From NCBI GenBank assembly GCA_937871285.1, contig CALMQS010000103.1:1-34471 (forward strand): a DNA stretch of 34,471 nucleotides, written 5' to 3'. The stretch comes from an uncultured Sphingobacteriales bacterium (lineage in GTDB: Bacteria; Bacteroidota; Bacteroidia; Chitinophagales; Chitinophagaceae). The translations under genes were made by a program, and so were the position numbers. How positions within the stretch are numbered: the stretch's first letter is position 1; each line of letters starts with the position of its first letter. The notes beneath the pieces were generated by a model. It did no database searches. It saw only the letters and a list, made by a program, of their open reading frames with translations, and was not told where the DNA came from. Below are positions 17,348 through 25,734 of the stretch, one piece after another.

Positions 17348-17911
17348 ATGGGGCTATCTATTCATTATTCAGGTTTTCTTCGCGACAAAAAACTATTAGG
17401 GCCTCTGATAGAAGAAGTAAGGGAAATTTCGGAAACGCTTGATTGGACACCGCATATTATTGATGATAAAGGTTTAAAAGGAATAGCCTTTGCACCCGAA
17501 GGAAGCGAACCTATCTTTCTTACTTTCGACCACAACAACCAATTACTCTCGCCCATGAACATCCTTGTCAAAGAAATTTATGATGGCGTTCGCTTTGATA
17601 AAGAATTGATGTTTACTACGAGCGTCAAAACACAATTTGCCGGCCCGGATGCTCATGTTGCTATCATCAAACTTTTAAAGCATATTTCTGCAAAATACCT
17701 GGAAAGTTTTATCCTTAGTGATGAAGGAAACTATTGGGAAACGGGTGATGAAAAAATCTTATATGCTCAGTTTAAAAAATATGAGGAAGCACTCAATTTT
17801 GTTCAGAAATCACTACAGGATTTTACTGCTGTACCCGGCGAAACCGCCTCTTCGCTGGCGGAAAGAATTGAGAAAATTTTGAAGGGTAAATTTGGAAAGG
17901 AAGAAAAATGA
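17348..17911 (+). CDS. conserved hypothetical protein (begins MGLSIHYSG)
   Basis: This 187-residue protein has no signal peptide or membrane segment. I recognise the N-terminal MGLSIHYSG and the central SVKTQFAGPDAH, ISAKYLESFILSDEGNYWETGDE pattern from hypothetical proteins scattered through Bacteroidota, for which I know no function. The start is ATG 17348 rather than the upstream in-frame codon at 17300, because MGLSIHYSG is the conserved beginning and an A-rich stretch precedes it. It is separated from proC by the heptad region, so it may be its own transcription unit. Downstream lies a scar of gene fragments. Confidence 0.75.
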   Translation: MGLSIHYSGFLRDKKLLGPLIEEVREISETLDWTPHIIDDKGLKGIAFAPEGSEPIFLTFDHNNQLLSPMNILVKEIYDGVRFDKELMFTTSVKTQFAGPDAHVAIIKLLKHISAKYLESFILSDEGNYWETGDEKILYAQFKKYEEALNFVQKSLQDFTAVPGETASSLAERIEKILKGKFGKEEK

Positions 17912-18119
17912 AATTATGAGTCGTGCACGCGGAATGTAGCGGATATGTATAACAAGCCGGCTCTCCGGCTGATACAAACAAGTATCCATTTTGACTTTCC
18001 CGCCAGGCCGTTTCCTGCAAATGTGCGCTATGCAGGTGCTGTACTGGATGATCCCGATTGGGTAAAAGACTGGCTGAACCCCTGGCCGCAAAATGATCCC
18101 CGTCCCCTGGCTGTGGTGA
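17912..18119 (+). pseudogene. fragment of a glycosyltransferase (UGT/MGT-like)
   Basis: An open stretch of about 69 codons reads NKPALRLIQTSIHFDFPARP, then FPANVRYAGAVLDDPDW and WPQNDPRPLAVVTL. This resembles the linker and the start of the C-terminal domain of macrolide/UDP-glucuronosyl-type glycosyltransferases. There is no N-terminal domain before it and no donor-binding domain after it. The similarity ends abruptly near 18119, where the reading becomes that of a minus-strand fragment. I read it as an orphan internal piece left by a rearrangement. The family call rests on memory of the motif only. Confidence 0.45.
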
Positions 18120-18336
18120 CACTTTTAATTTTTAATGTGGTTTCCATTTCTAATGGAAGTTCGCCTTCAACCCTTTCTTTCAACTTCCAGCCAAAACCCT
18201 GATAAATAGGAGCATCCGGAAATGCTTTAAACAATTGATTCAAATGGCCTTTCACCAATCCATTAGCCACAATTTTATCCCACTGTTCTTTCACAACAGC
18301 TTTTCCATAAATGTCCTCCGCTGCAAACTTCGACAA
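18120..18336 (-). pseudogene. C-terminal gene fragment, unrecognised
   Basis: On the minus strand a protein-like stretch of about 70 residues (AAEDIYGKAVVKEQWDKIV, then KGHLNQLFKAFPDAPIYQGF and WKLKERVEGELPLEMETTLK) is bounded upstream by a TGA at 18348-18346. Reading continues past its likely natural end into the antisense of the glycosyltransferase fragment. The same frame is open across the preceding 124-bp repeat copy, broken only by that TGA. No family is recognised. It may still be expressed from the TTG at 18336, but fusion with antisense sequence argues for debris. Confidence 0.4.
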
Positions 18337-18396
18337 TAGCTGCTGTCATAACTGTCCGTAACCACTTATAGATTCCACGACTCCTGAAGCACTTTG

Positions 18397-18520
18397 ATTC
18401 GCGCCGGGGTTTTCATCACCAGCCGTTGTGGGCCAGCTATGAAACCCTGGCGCTGAACGATTCGCCGGGGGCTCACGCTTCACACAGTTGCCTGACTGTG
18501 AAGACCCCGTCGGGAAGAAA
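18397..18520 (+). repeat. 124-bp direct repeat, copy 1
   Basis: This 124-bp unit matches positions 19196-19319 with only two differences, in the same orientation, and the flanks differ on both sides. It starts ATTCGCGCCGGGG and ends CCCCGTCGGGAAGAAA, and is GC-richer than its surroundings. Near its right end an imperfect hairpin can form (CTTCACA near CTGTGAAG). Confidence 0.9.
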
Positions 18521-18611
18521 AGGCTCTCCGAACGCCAGTGCTTTAGAACTTATCCCCGCCATAGTAAGTCCGAACGGATAATAATGCGTCTCTTCCAGTA
18601 TGGATATCACA

Positions 18612-19004
18612 CTATTTGCATGTATCTAACGGTAACTTTTTCCACCCTTCTTCCGGGCTGCTTTCTAAGGTAAGGCAAGGCGGAACTTTGGTTTCATAAA
18701 GAGGATTACGCACTTTAGGATCTGAAGGCAAGAAATTTATAAAAATCAAATTACCTTTCTGTAATCCTAAGCCAGCAGCTGTAAATTTTGTAGTAAAAGA
18801 TTCTCCATGATAAATATAGCTGCATGTATGCAGAGCGCCATTCTTTCCATTCCTAATATCACTAATAATTCCTAACTTATATACCCCCTTTGCTTTTAAC
18901 CTTTCACGCGTAATTCTTCCCGAAAAAAACATATAGGTTATGCCTAACAAAATACTCCCGAAAAGTATGTATTTAATATACTTATTAATTGTTTTGTCCT
19001 GCAT
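18612..19004 (-). CDS. hypothetical membrane-anchored protein
   Basis: This 130-residue protein has one N-terminal transmembrane helix (about 11-27, YILFGSILLGITYMFF), a basic stretch, and then a small predicted beta-rich domain (YKLGIISDIRNGKNGALHTC, YIYHGESFTTKF, IFINFLPSDPKVRNPLYE). The arrangement is like DUF3592-type and similar small Bacteroidota membrane proteins, often seen as orphan accessory genes. It lies between the two 124-bp direct repeats on the minus strand, 44 bp after a protein-like tail fused to repeat copy 2. An immunity-protein role is conceivable, but only by position. Two cysteines sit outside the membrane helix. Confidence 0.65.
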   Translation of the reverse strand: MQDKTINKYIKYILFGSILLGITYMFFSGRITRERLKAKGVYKLGIISDIRNGKNGALHTCSYIYHGESFTTKFTAAGLGLQKGNLIFINFLPSDPKVRNPLYETKVPPCLTLESSPEEGWKKLPLDTCK

Positions 19005-19195
19005 CCGAGATAGTTTTTTGTCCCTGATCTAATACTACATTCAATGCTTCAAATAGAAGTACTTGTTGCTCCTGTTCCCTGCCCGATTGCACCACCGGCT
19101 AATTTTAAATAGCTAAATACTGCGTCTAAAAGAACTGCACTATATGCTTTATTATAAGCAGGTACAAATATTGTCTGAAGCCCATTTTGCGCATA
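19005..19195 (-). pseudogene. protein-like tail behind repeat copy 2
   Basis: On the minus strand an open frame that begins inside repeat copy 2 (GTG at 19282) continues for about 49 residues (NGLQTIFVPAYNKAYSAVLL, then DAVFSYLKLAGGAIGQGTGA) to a TGA at 19049. Upstream the frame is closed by a TAA just outside the repeat. It looks like the C-terminal end of a larger protein that is missing. Positions 19005-19048 hold no feature I can name. Confidence 0.35.
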
Positions 19196-19319
19196 ATTCG
19201 CGCCGGGGTTTTCATCACCAGCCGTTGTGGGCCAGCTATGAAACCCTGGCGCTGAACGATTCGCCGGGGTCTCACGCTTCACACAGTTGCCTGACCGTGA
19301 AGACCCCGTCGGGAAGAAA
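19196..19319 (+). repeat. 124-bp direct repeat, copy 2
   Basis: This is the second copy of the unit at 18397-18520, 799 bp away, with two substitutions. In this copy the stem CGCCGGGGTCT / AGACCCCGTCG can form over 11 positions with one mismatch, whereas one of the two changes weakens it in copy 1. Between the copy and the SafE gene (19320-19403) lies GC-rich sequence with no gene. Confidence 0.9.
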
Positions 19320-19403
19320 TTTTAGTATTCGCCCGGGCTTGCCCACGCTTCTTATCCACCCGGCGGGAAAAAATCTCTCAGATCTTCAAATTTCAAATCA
19401 ACG

Positions 19404-20117
19404 TCAGTTGTGGCATTCCACCGCTGCACCGGGGGCGCTTTGCAATACAGGACTGATAAAAGGTATGCCCAAATTCATTCCCCTTAAAATTAAAACCACC
19501 GCCATAAGGGCTATGCCATAAGGTACGGCTTTACGCATAGCCTGCCTTACGCTAAAGCTCAGCGATGTGCCGAAATAGCCTATTGCCATCATTGCAGGCA
19601 GCGTGCCCAACCCAAACATGGCCATAAACAATACACCCTCACCAACGGTTGAGCCGGTCAGCGCGGCGGCAATGGCAACATATACCATGCCGCATGGAAG
19701 CAGGCCGTTGGCCATGCCCAGCAGCAGGTACGAAAAACGATGCTTTTCCGATCGTAATAAAGTAATGATAACACCCTGCACTTTTTTGTAAAACGCCAGC
19801 ATAAAAGCAGGCTGAATGTTTTTTTTATAGCAGTAATACTGGATCAGCAATATAAAAATGAGCATGCCCATACCAATGGAAAACCATTGCTGAAAGCCCG
19901 CGATATAAATATGCCTCCCGGCAAAGCCAAACAATAATCCTAATGAAGCATAGGTAACAATGCGCCCAAGCTGGTACAACAACAGGGCCGCAAACCGCTT
20001 CATATGAGAGCGGTGATGAACAGGCAACGCCATAGCCAGCGGGCCGCACATACCCACACAGTGCATGCTGCCGAATAACCCCAGCACAAATCCTCCTGCT
20101 ATCCATTGCCACATCAT
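19404..20117 (-). CDS. sulfite exporter TauE/SafE family protein (cbb3-linked)
   Basis: This 237-residue polytopic inner-membrane protein has about six hydrophobic segments. It starts MMWQWIAGGFVLGLFGSMHC, and the VGMCGPLAMAL and NGLLPCGMVYVAI motifs are of the SafE/DsbD-like type found beside ccoH and ccoG in many genomes. The paired cysteines of GSMHCVGMC and the LPCG cysteine suggest metal or thiol chemistry, perhaps in copper or haem delivery to the oxidase. This is inference from family and neighbourhood. Its ATG overlaps the TAA of ccoH (TAATG), so the two are translationally coupled. Confidence 0.85.
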   Translation of the reverse strand: MMWQWIAGGFVLGLFGSMHCVGMCGPLAMALPVHHRSHMKRFAALLLYQLGRIVTYASLGLLFGFAGRHIYIAGFQQWFSIGMGMLIFILLIQYYCYKKNIQPAFMLAFYKKVQGVIITLLRSEKHRFSYLLLGMANGLLPCGMVYVAIAAALTGSTVGEGVLFMAMFGLGTLPAMMAIGYFGTSLSFSVRQAMRKAVPYGIALMAVVLILRGMNLGIPFISPVLQSAPGAAVECHN

Positions 20118-20551
20118 TACAATCTTAGTTTTGTTTCGCTGTAATAGTGTTGGTTATTGCTGGTCCATTCAATTTTTACCGTATAGTTCCCCGCGTCAAA
20201 CAGTCCGGCATCTAATTCCTGGATGGCGTCTTTATCCGGCTGCAGATCAAACTTCCGGTCCATCTTTTCATCATAAGCGCAGTAAAACCACAGGGAACCC
20301 TGTACATCGCTGTTCTTCATTTCTTCCGGCAACTGCACAATAACCCGGTTGCCCGATTTTACAATACGCACCTTGCCGCTTAAAGCGTTTGCCCGGTTGT
20401 TGCCGTCAATTACCTGCTGGTATTTTAGTTCGCTTTTATAATAGCCTTTCTCTACCAGTTGAAAATCGGTTTGCATGGCCTGGTAAACCATAAAGCCCAT
20501 CAGGCATATAAAAACAACAATGGCAACAGTAAGCTTATGACCCCAGTTCAT
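20117..20551 (-). CDS. ccoH: FixH/CcoH family protein
   Basis: A membrane-anchored protein of 144 residues with one N-terminal transmembrane helix (about 5-24), then the FixH pattern (FQLVEKGYYKSELKYQQVID) and a periplasmic beta-rich domain ending IEWTSNNQHYYSETKLRL. CcoH/FixH is needed to assemble or stabilise the cbb3 oxidase. It is followed by the SafE-type gene with a one-base overlap and preceded by ccoG across a repeat-filled gap of 188 bp. Confidence 0.9.
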   Translation of the reverse strand: MNWGHKLTVAIVVFICLMGFMVYQAMQTDFQLVEKGYYKSELKYQQVIDGNNRANALSGKVRIVKSGNRVIVQLPEEMKNSDVQGSLWFYCAYDEKMDRKFDLQPDKDAIQELDAGLFDAGNYTVKIEWTSNNQHYYSETKLRL

Positions 20552-20624
20552 ACTATTTCTTTTACGTTAATAATGTAATCCTTAACTACTGCTATGTTAA
20601 TCGAAAGATGACAGACGTGAAACG

Positions 20625-20722
20625 ATAAACCCTTCACCTCTCACATTTTACCCTTAACCTTTTACCCTTAACCTTTTACCCTTAACCTTTTACCCTTCAC
20701 CTTTCACGTCTCACTTCTCACA
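20625..20722 (-). repeat. heptad repeat array between ccoG and ccoH
   Basis: Fourteen consecutive 7-bp units stand in exact register. The centre is four copies of a 14-bp pair, TTTTACCCTTAACC (20646-20701, the last with one change), flanked by variants such as CTTCACC, TCTCACA and TTTCACG. On the mRNA strand the unit is about GGTAAAR. It begins 17 bp after the ccoG stop codon. Confidence 0.85.
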
Positions 20723-20739
20723 ATATAATTAGCATAACG

Positions 20740-22179
20740 CTACCGCGCTGCCGGTCCCATGAAATTAGTGCCCAGCGTGGTAATTTTATGATCTCCTTCG
20801 TATACGCCAATTTTCAGCTTTGTTTTTCTTGCTTCAATAATATCACGCGGCAATACAATAAAGAAGGATCCCTTGCCCTGCCCCTCTCTTTTTACCATAA
20901 TATTTTTTCCTTCTGCTTCTATAATGCTGCCCGGCATGTTTTCCAGCTTTAGGGAAAGCGATACATCGTGCACCGTTTTATTGATGATCCTGATATTATA
21001 CAGGTTCGATACGCTGTCTGTTCCTCTTTCCTGGTACAGCATGCCGCCTGCTCTCATTATAGTACCATCCACATCTTTACGGGACACCAATAAAGCGGTT
21101 AACAGGCCGGTTAAAACAACCAGCAAAATGGTATAGAATTTCATCCTCCCCGTAAATTGCAGCTTCTTCCTTTCCGCAATACCATTCTCCGAAGCATAGC
21201 GGATCAGTCCGCGTTCCCTGCCCGTGGCGTCCATCATTTTATTACAGGCATCAATACACGAAGTACAGCCCACGCATTCCATTTGGGTACCGTTACGGAT
21301 ATCTATTCCCGTTGGACAAACCTTTACACACTGGAAACAATCTATACAGTCGCCCAATACCGGCGCCGGTTCGGCGGCTTTTTGCTTTCTGAACTTCCCT
21401 CTTGGCTCACCTCTTTTATAGTCGTAGGCAACGATCATGGAATTACGGTCGAGCAATACGCCCTGGAGGCGGCCGTAAGGGCAAACCACCGTGCAGGCCT
21501 GTTCGCGGAAATAGGAGAATACGCCATAGAACACGCCGGAAAAAATAATGATGGAAGACAACCCGCCTATATGTTCGGCAGCCGGCTCCCTTATGATCTT
21601 CAGCAATTCATCCACCCCTATGATGTAAGCAAGAAAAAAATTGGAAACAATAAAAGAAAGCAGGAAGAACACGAAGTGCTTGGCTGTTTTCTTTACAATC
21701 TTGTCGCGGTTCCAGGGTCCTTTATCTAACAGCCTCTGCGCCGGCGCATCGCCTTCTATAGCAAATTCAATTTTACGAAAAAGCATTTCCATAAAAATGG
21801 TTTGCGGACAAACCCATCCGCAAAACAATCGCCCGAAGGCGGCCGTAAAAAGTATGATGAATACAATACCGGTGATCATGGTGATACCGAATATGAAAAA
21901 ATCCTGCGGCCAAAACACCCGGCCAAACAAAATAAATTTAGCCTCGGGTATATTGAACAAAAATAACGGGCGCCCTTTATATTGAAAGAAGGGAAGGGCA
22001 AAAAACAAAGCAAAGAACCCCAAGCTCACCCATGTACGGATGTTGAATAATTTTCCTTTTGTTTTGTGGGCATATACCCATTTCCGCTTACCCTTTTCGT
22101 CAACAGTAGCTATCCTGTCGCGAAAAGCGTCCGTTTCATCCTGCGTTAAAGCATGTGGTATGTGTTGTTCTTTTGCCAT
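20740..22179 (-). CDS. ccoG: cytochrome c oxidase accessory protein CcoG
   Basis: A 479-residue membrane-bound iron-sulphur protein of the CcoG/FixG family, thought to reduce copper for cbb3 oxidase assembly. It has several transmembrane helices in the first half. Cysteine motifs are CGWVCP (near 139), CTVVCPYGRLQGVLLD (near 233), and a ferredoxin-type pair CIDCFQCVKVCP and CVGCTSCIDAC (near 277-315). A C-terminal immunoglobulin-like domain follows the last helix. Length and order are normal. It follows ccoP directly and precedes ccoH. Confidence 0.96.
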   Translation of the reverse strand: MAKEQHIPHALTQDETDAFRDRIATVDEKGKRKWVYAHKTKGKLFNIRTWVSLGFFALFFALPFFQYKGRPLFLFNIPEAKFILFGRVFWPQDFFIFGITMITGIVFIILFTAAFGRLFCGWVCPQTIFMEMLFRKIEFAIEGDAPAQRLLDKGPWNRDKIVKKTAKHFVFFLLSFIVSNFFLAYIIGVDELLKIIREPAAEHIGGLSSIIIFSGVFYGVFSYFREQACTVVCPYGRLQGVLLDRNSMIVAYDYKRGEPRGKFRKQKAAEPAPVLGDCIDCFQCVKVCPTGIDIRNGTQMECVGCTSCIDACNKMMDATGRERGLIRYASENGIAERKKLQFTGRMKFYTILLVVLTGLLTALLVSRKDVDGTIMRAGGMLYQERGTDSVSNLYNIRIINKTVHDVSLSLKLENMPGSIIEAEGKNIMVKREGQGKGSFFIVLPRDIIEARKTKLKIGVYEGDHKITTLGTNFMGPAAR

Positions 22180-22212
22180 TTTATCAACGTCCGGGCTTTA
22201 CCGGGATTTCGC

Positions 22213-23382
22213 TTAATTCACAGCTGCAGATCCTGCCGCAGGCGCCGTCGTTGCCGATTCTTCTTTAAACAACTGGCCTTCCGCCGCTTTTGCGCCGGGA
22301 GGGTTCGTACCATGCAGCGACATTACATAGCTGGACACCTGCGCTATCTGTTTATTGGAATAGCTGGTTTGCCATTGCGGCATTGCGTTTATGCCATATT
22401 TAATGGTTTTAAAAACACTACTGATATCACCTCCGTGCAGCCAGTAATCGTCGGTAAGGTTGGGACCAACCATGCCGCCTCCATCATCTTTGTGACACGC
22501 TACACAGGCAGCGGTATATATTTTCTTTCCTTCGGCAAGGTCAGCGGGGTCAACAGAAACCGTAACCGTATTTTCATCAACCGACTCTCCTTTTTGGACG
22601 AGGTATGCTTTTACTTCTTCATCCGCTTTCTTTACGGCAATCTCAAATTCTTCCTTACTTAAAGGCGCACTGTAGGATACATGATACCGCCATAAATAAA
22701 TTACCCCAAAAATGATAGTAGCGTAAAAACCGTATAGCCACCAGGGCGGAAGCCGGTTATCTAATTCGCGGATACCATCATATTCATGATCAAGCGCAAT
22801 ATCGGCTTCCTGCTCCACAGGCCTGAATTTATTAACCCGGCTCCACCATGCGCCCAGCGATTTGGACGTTATCAAAGCTTTTTCCGCTTCGGCGGTCTTT
22901 GCTTTATCTGCTTTGAGCAGAAACCTGATATTGTACAGCAATACCAGGATCACCAGCATTTCCACAAAAATGATCGTGATCATGGAATAAAAAACAAAGG
23001 CGGATAGCCCGCCATATGTTTTTTGATCAGCAACGGCTGCCTGCATGGCTTCGGTATTATCCTGCGCCATAACAGAGCTGGTTAATAACAAGAGCAACCC
23101 GGTAATAACTGTTACCGGCGCTGCAGCCTTTTTTTTCTCTTCTTTATCTTTTTCAAGCTTAATACCGGCTATCCCTGTGAGCAACTGCCCAAGCATAAAT
23201 ATCACCACCAGCAATATCAGCATCAGCGTTATTAAAGTTAACGCCAGGGTATTGCTGAGCGCGGAAGGTAGCGGCGGTCCAGCAGCAACGGCGGACAAAC
23301 TTCCTGTGAACATACACAATACCAGTAATGATAACGGTTTAAGCATACGGGTTAAGCAGCGGGGATTGTTTTTACAAAGCAT
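22213..23382 (-). CDS. ccoP: cbb3-type cytochrome c oxidase subunit CcoP, single-haem form
   Basis: The 389-residue subunit carries electrons to the catalytic subunit. It has an N-terminal signal-like helix, further hydrophobic segments near 45-70, 90-106 and 125-155, and the CcoP core (YDGIRELDNRLPPWWLYGFY, 201-220). One cytochrome c domain follows, with C293-V-A-C296-H297 and a methionine-bearing end (AMPQWQ). Only one CxxCH is present, where proteobacterial CcoP has two. The extended N-terminus with several helices is also unlike the proteobacterial form. An internal ATG at 23346 is an alternative start. It starts 10 bp after the ccoQ stop. Confidence 0.93.
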   Translation of the reverse strand: MLCKNNPRCLTRMLKPLSLLVLCMFTGSLSAVAAGPPLPSALSNTLALTLITLMLILLVVIFMLGQLLTGIAGIKLEKDKEEKKKAAAPVTVITGLLLLLTSSVMAQDNTEAMQAAVADQKTYGGLSAFVFYSMITIIFVEMLVILVLLYNIRFLLKADKAKTAEAEKALITSKSLGAWWSRVNKFRPVEQEADIALDHEYDGIRELDNRLPPWWLYGFYATIIFGVIYLWRYHVSYSAPLSKEEFEIAVKKADEEVKAYLVQKGESVDENTVTVSVDPADLAEGKKIYTAACVACHKDDGGGMVGPNLTDDYWLHGGDISSVFKTIKYGINAMPQWQTSYSNKQIAQVSSYVMSLHGTNPPGAKAAEGQLFKEESATTAPAAGSAAVN

Positions 23383-23392
23383 ACCATTTATT

Positions 23393-23563
23393 TTATTGTT
23401 CCGGGTTGTCTAATGGAATACGGCTGATTTCCTCGATCTTACGTTTGTCGGTTTTGAATACCCATGTCAGCATCACTATAAAAAAAATAAAGAATATGCC
23501 AAACGATGTTAGTCCGAGTATATCCACACCGCCGATCTTTTCCAAGTAATTAATAAATTTCAT
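23393..23563 (-). CDS. ccoQ: CcoQ, small cbb3 oxidase subunit
   Basis: A 56-residue protein with one transmembrane helix (about 15-34, ILGLTSFGIFFIFFIVMLTW) followed by a charged tail (KTDKRKIEEISRIPLDNPEQ). Size, topology and its place between the fused subunit I/II gene and ccoP identify it as CcoQ, a stabilising subunit. The start ATG gives MKFINYLEKIGG. The gaps to both neighbours are 10-20 bp. Confidence 0.85.
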   Translation of the reverse strand: MKFINYLEKIGGVDILGLTSFGIFFIFFIVMLTWVFKTDKRKIEEISRIPLDNPEQ

Positions 23564-23580
23564 ATTGCCAGAGTTATAAT

Positions 23581-25719
23581 TTACTGCATAGTGGTTTTAC
23601 CGGCTGCTGCCTGCTGTTCCAGCTTAATATCTGTACCCACACGCTGCAGGTACGCGATCAACGCAACGATCTCTTTATTGGCCGGTGTTTCGATCTTATC
23701 TTTTTTAAGTCTCGCCGCTATGGCTTCCGCCTGCGCGGTAAGATCCTGGTTGGCGGTTTTATCGAACCCTGCGGGATAAGGCACTCCTAATTTTTGCATC
23801 ACTCTTATTTTAGCAGGTGTGCTGGCGGTATCCAGCGCATCATCTAACAGCCACGGGTAGGCGGGCATCACCGATCCGGGCGACATAGACGTGGGATCGT
23901 CCATATGGTTATAATGCCAGCTATCGGGGTATTTACCTCCTATGCGTGCCAGGTCGGGGCCCGTACGCTTGCTCCCCCATTGAAACGGGTGATCGTATAC
24001 AAATTCGCCCGCCTTGGAATATTCGCCATACCGTGCCACTTCATCGCGGAAGGGCCGTATCATTTGTGAGTGACAGGTATAGCAGCCTTCCCTCACATAA
24101 ATGTCACGTCCCTGCAATTCGAGCGGCGTATACGGTTTTACACTCGTTATGGTAGGAATATTCGATTTCACCAGGAAAGCGGGGATCATTTCCACCACAC
24201 CGCCAATGACCACTACAATCAGGCTCACCACTAATAATGTAAGCGGCCTGCGCTCAATCCACCTGTGCCAGTGCTCCTTGCCGTGCTTTATGTTTTTGGG
24301 TAGCGGTGCGGCTTCGGCAGCTTCATTAGCAATGAATTTCCCCGCAGCTATGGTTTTAGCCAGGTTATAGCACATCAGCAATGCGCCCGCCAGGTATAAG
24401 CCTCCGCCCACACTGCGGGTAATGTACATGGGTATGATGTTGGTTACGGATTCAAGGAACTGGAATTTCAGTTGTCCTTCGGGCGTAAACGTTTTCCACA
24501 TTAATGTTTGTGTAAAGCCTGCCCAGTATAACGGTACTGCGTACAGTATAATACCAATGGTTCCCAGCCAGAAATGATTGGTAGCCAGTTTTTTGGAATA
24601 CAGTTGCGTATCCCACATTTTGGGAACAAGGTAATACAGCATGGCAAAGGCCATAAAGCCGTTCCAGCCCAGTCCGCCGATATGCACATGCGCGATGATC
24701 CAGTCGCTGTAATGCGCAATGGCGCTGATGTTCTTTAAGCTCAGGAGCGGACCTTCCAGCGTGGCCATTCCATAACAGGTAATAGCCACTACCATAAATT
24801 TCAGCACCGGGTCTTCCCGTACCTTATCCCATGCGCCACGCAGGGTAAACAAGCCGTTAAGCATACCGCCCCAGGAAGGGAAGATGAGCATTAAAGAAAA
24901 AACGGTACCCAGCGATTGCGCCCAGTCGGGCAGCGCGGTATATAATAAATGGTGCGGGCCTGCCCATATATAAATAAAGATCAGCGCCCAAAAGTGAATG
25001 ATAGAGAGCCGGTACGAATACACCGGACGATTGGCGGCCTTGGGAAGAAAATAATACATGAGGCCCAATATAGGTGTGGTAAGAAAAAATGCTACCGCGT
25101 TATGCCCGTACCACCACTGCACCAGCGCGTCCTGCACACCCGCGTACCAGCTATAGCTTTTCATGAAAGAAACCGGTATCTCAAAGGAGTTTACGATATG
25201 CAGCATGGCTACGGTAACCCAGGTAGCGATGTAAAACCAGATGGCTACATATAAATGCTTTTCCCTCCTTTGCAGAATAGTGCCAAACATGTTGATCCCG
25301 AATACTACCCATATCAACGTAATAGCAATATCTATCGGCCACTCTAATTCCGCGTACTCCTTGCCTGAAGTATACCCCATTAATAAGGTTACAGCCGCGG
25401 CAGCAATAATAAGCTGCCATCCCCAAAAATGGATCCAGCTTAGCTTATCGCTGAACATGCGGGCCTTACACAACCTTTGCAGCGAATAATATACCCCTGT
25501 AAAAATACAGTTGCCTACAAAGGCGAAAATAATGGCGTTGGTGTGCAACGGGCGTATACGGCCAAACGTGGTAGGCGCAAGGTTCAGGCTGGTGGCAGGC
25601 GCATAGATCTGGATGGCCGCCCAAAGCCCGGCCAACATGCCAACAACAGCAAAAATTACCGTGGCATATCCAAAAGCTTTCACGATCTTATTGTCATAAC
25701 AGAACTTTTCTACTTGCAT
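23581..25719 (-). CDS. ccoN: cbb3-type cytochrome c oxidase, fused subunits I and II (CcoNO)
   Basis: This 712-residue fusion joins the catalytic haem-copper subunit CcoN (about 1-480, twelve or so helices) to the mono-haem cytochrome c subunit CcoO (about 490-712). In CcoN the expected metal ligands are present: H59 and H346 region for low-spin haem b, H206 in WWYGHNAVAFF and the pair H256-H257 in WAGPHHLLYTALPDW for CuB, and H344. CcoO has a membrane anchor (about 493-516) and the haem site C546-Y-T-C549-H550, then SQMIRPFRDEVARYGEYS, which is diagnostic for CcoO, and a methionine in SVMPAYPW. It reduces oxygen with high affinity and pumps protons. The fusion is common in Bacteroidota. Confidence 0.96.
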   Translation of the reverse strand: MQVEKFCYDNKIVKAFGYATVIFAVVGMLAGLWAAIQIYAPATSLNLAPTTFGRIRPLHTNAIIFAFVGNCIFTGVYYSLQRLCKARMFSDKLSWIHFWGWQLIIAAAAVTLLMGYTSGKEYAELEWPIDIAITLIWVVFGINMFGTILQRREKHLYVAIWFYIATWVTVAMLHIVNSFEIPVSFMKSYSWYAGVQDALVQWWYGHNAVAFFLTTPILGLMYYFLPKAANRPVYSYRLSIIHFWALIFIYIWAGPHHLLYTALPDWAQSLGTVFSLMLIFPSWGGMLNGLFTLRGAWDKVREDPVLKFMVVAITCYGMATLEGPLLSLKNISAIAHYSDWIIAHVHIGGLGWNGFMAFAMLYYLVPKMWDTQLYSKKLATNHFWLGTIGIILYAVPLYWAGFTQTLMWKTFTPEGQLKFQFLESVTNIIPMYITRSVGGGLYLAGALLMCYNLAKTIAAGKFIANEAAEAAPLPKNIKHGKEHWHRWIERRPLTLLVVSLIVVVIGGVVEMIPAFLVKSNIPTITSVKPYTPLELQGRDIYVREGCYTCHSQMIRPFRDEVARYGEYSKAGEFVYDHPFQWGSKRTGPDLARIGGKYPDSWHYNHMDDPTSMSPGSVMPAYPWLLDDALDTASTPAKIRVMQKLGVPYPAGFDKTANQDLTAQAEAIAARLKKDKIETPANKEIVALIAYLQRVGTDIKLEQQAAAGKTTMQ

Positions 25720-25734
25720 ATCCGGAAATATTTA

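Noticed and set aside
18397..19319. Integron attC sites flanking a gene cassette
   Set aside because: Two repeats of suitable length flank a small gene, but no GTTRRRY / RYYYAAC core sites are present at their ends and no integrase gene is in the window.
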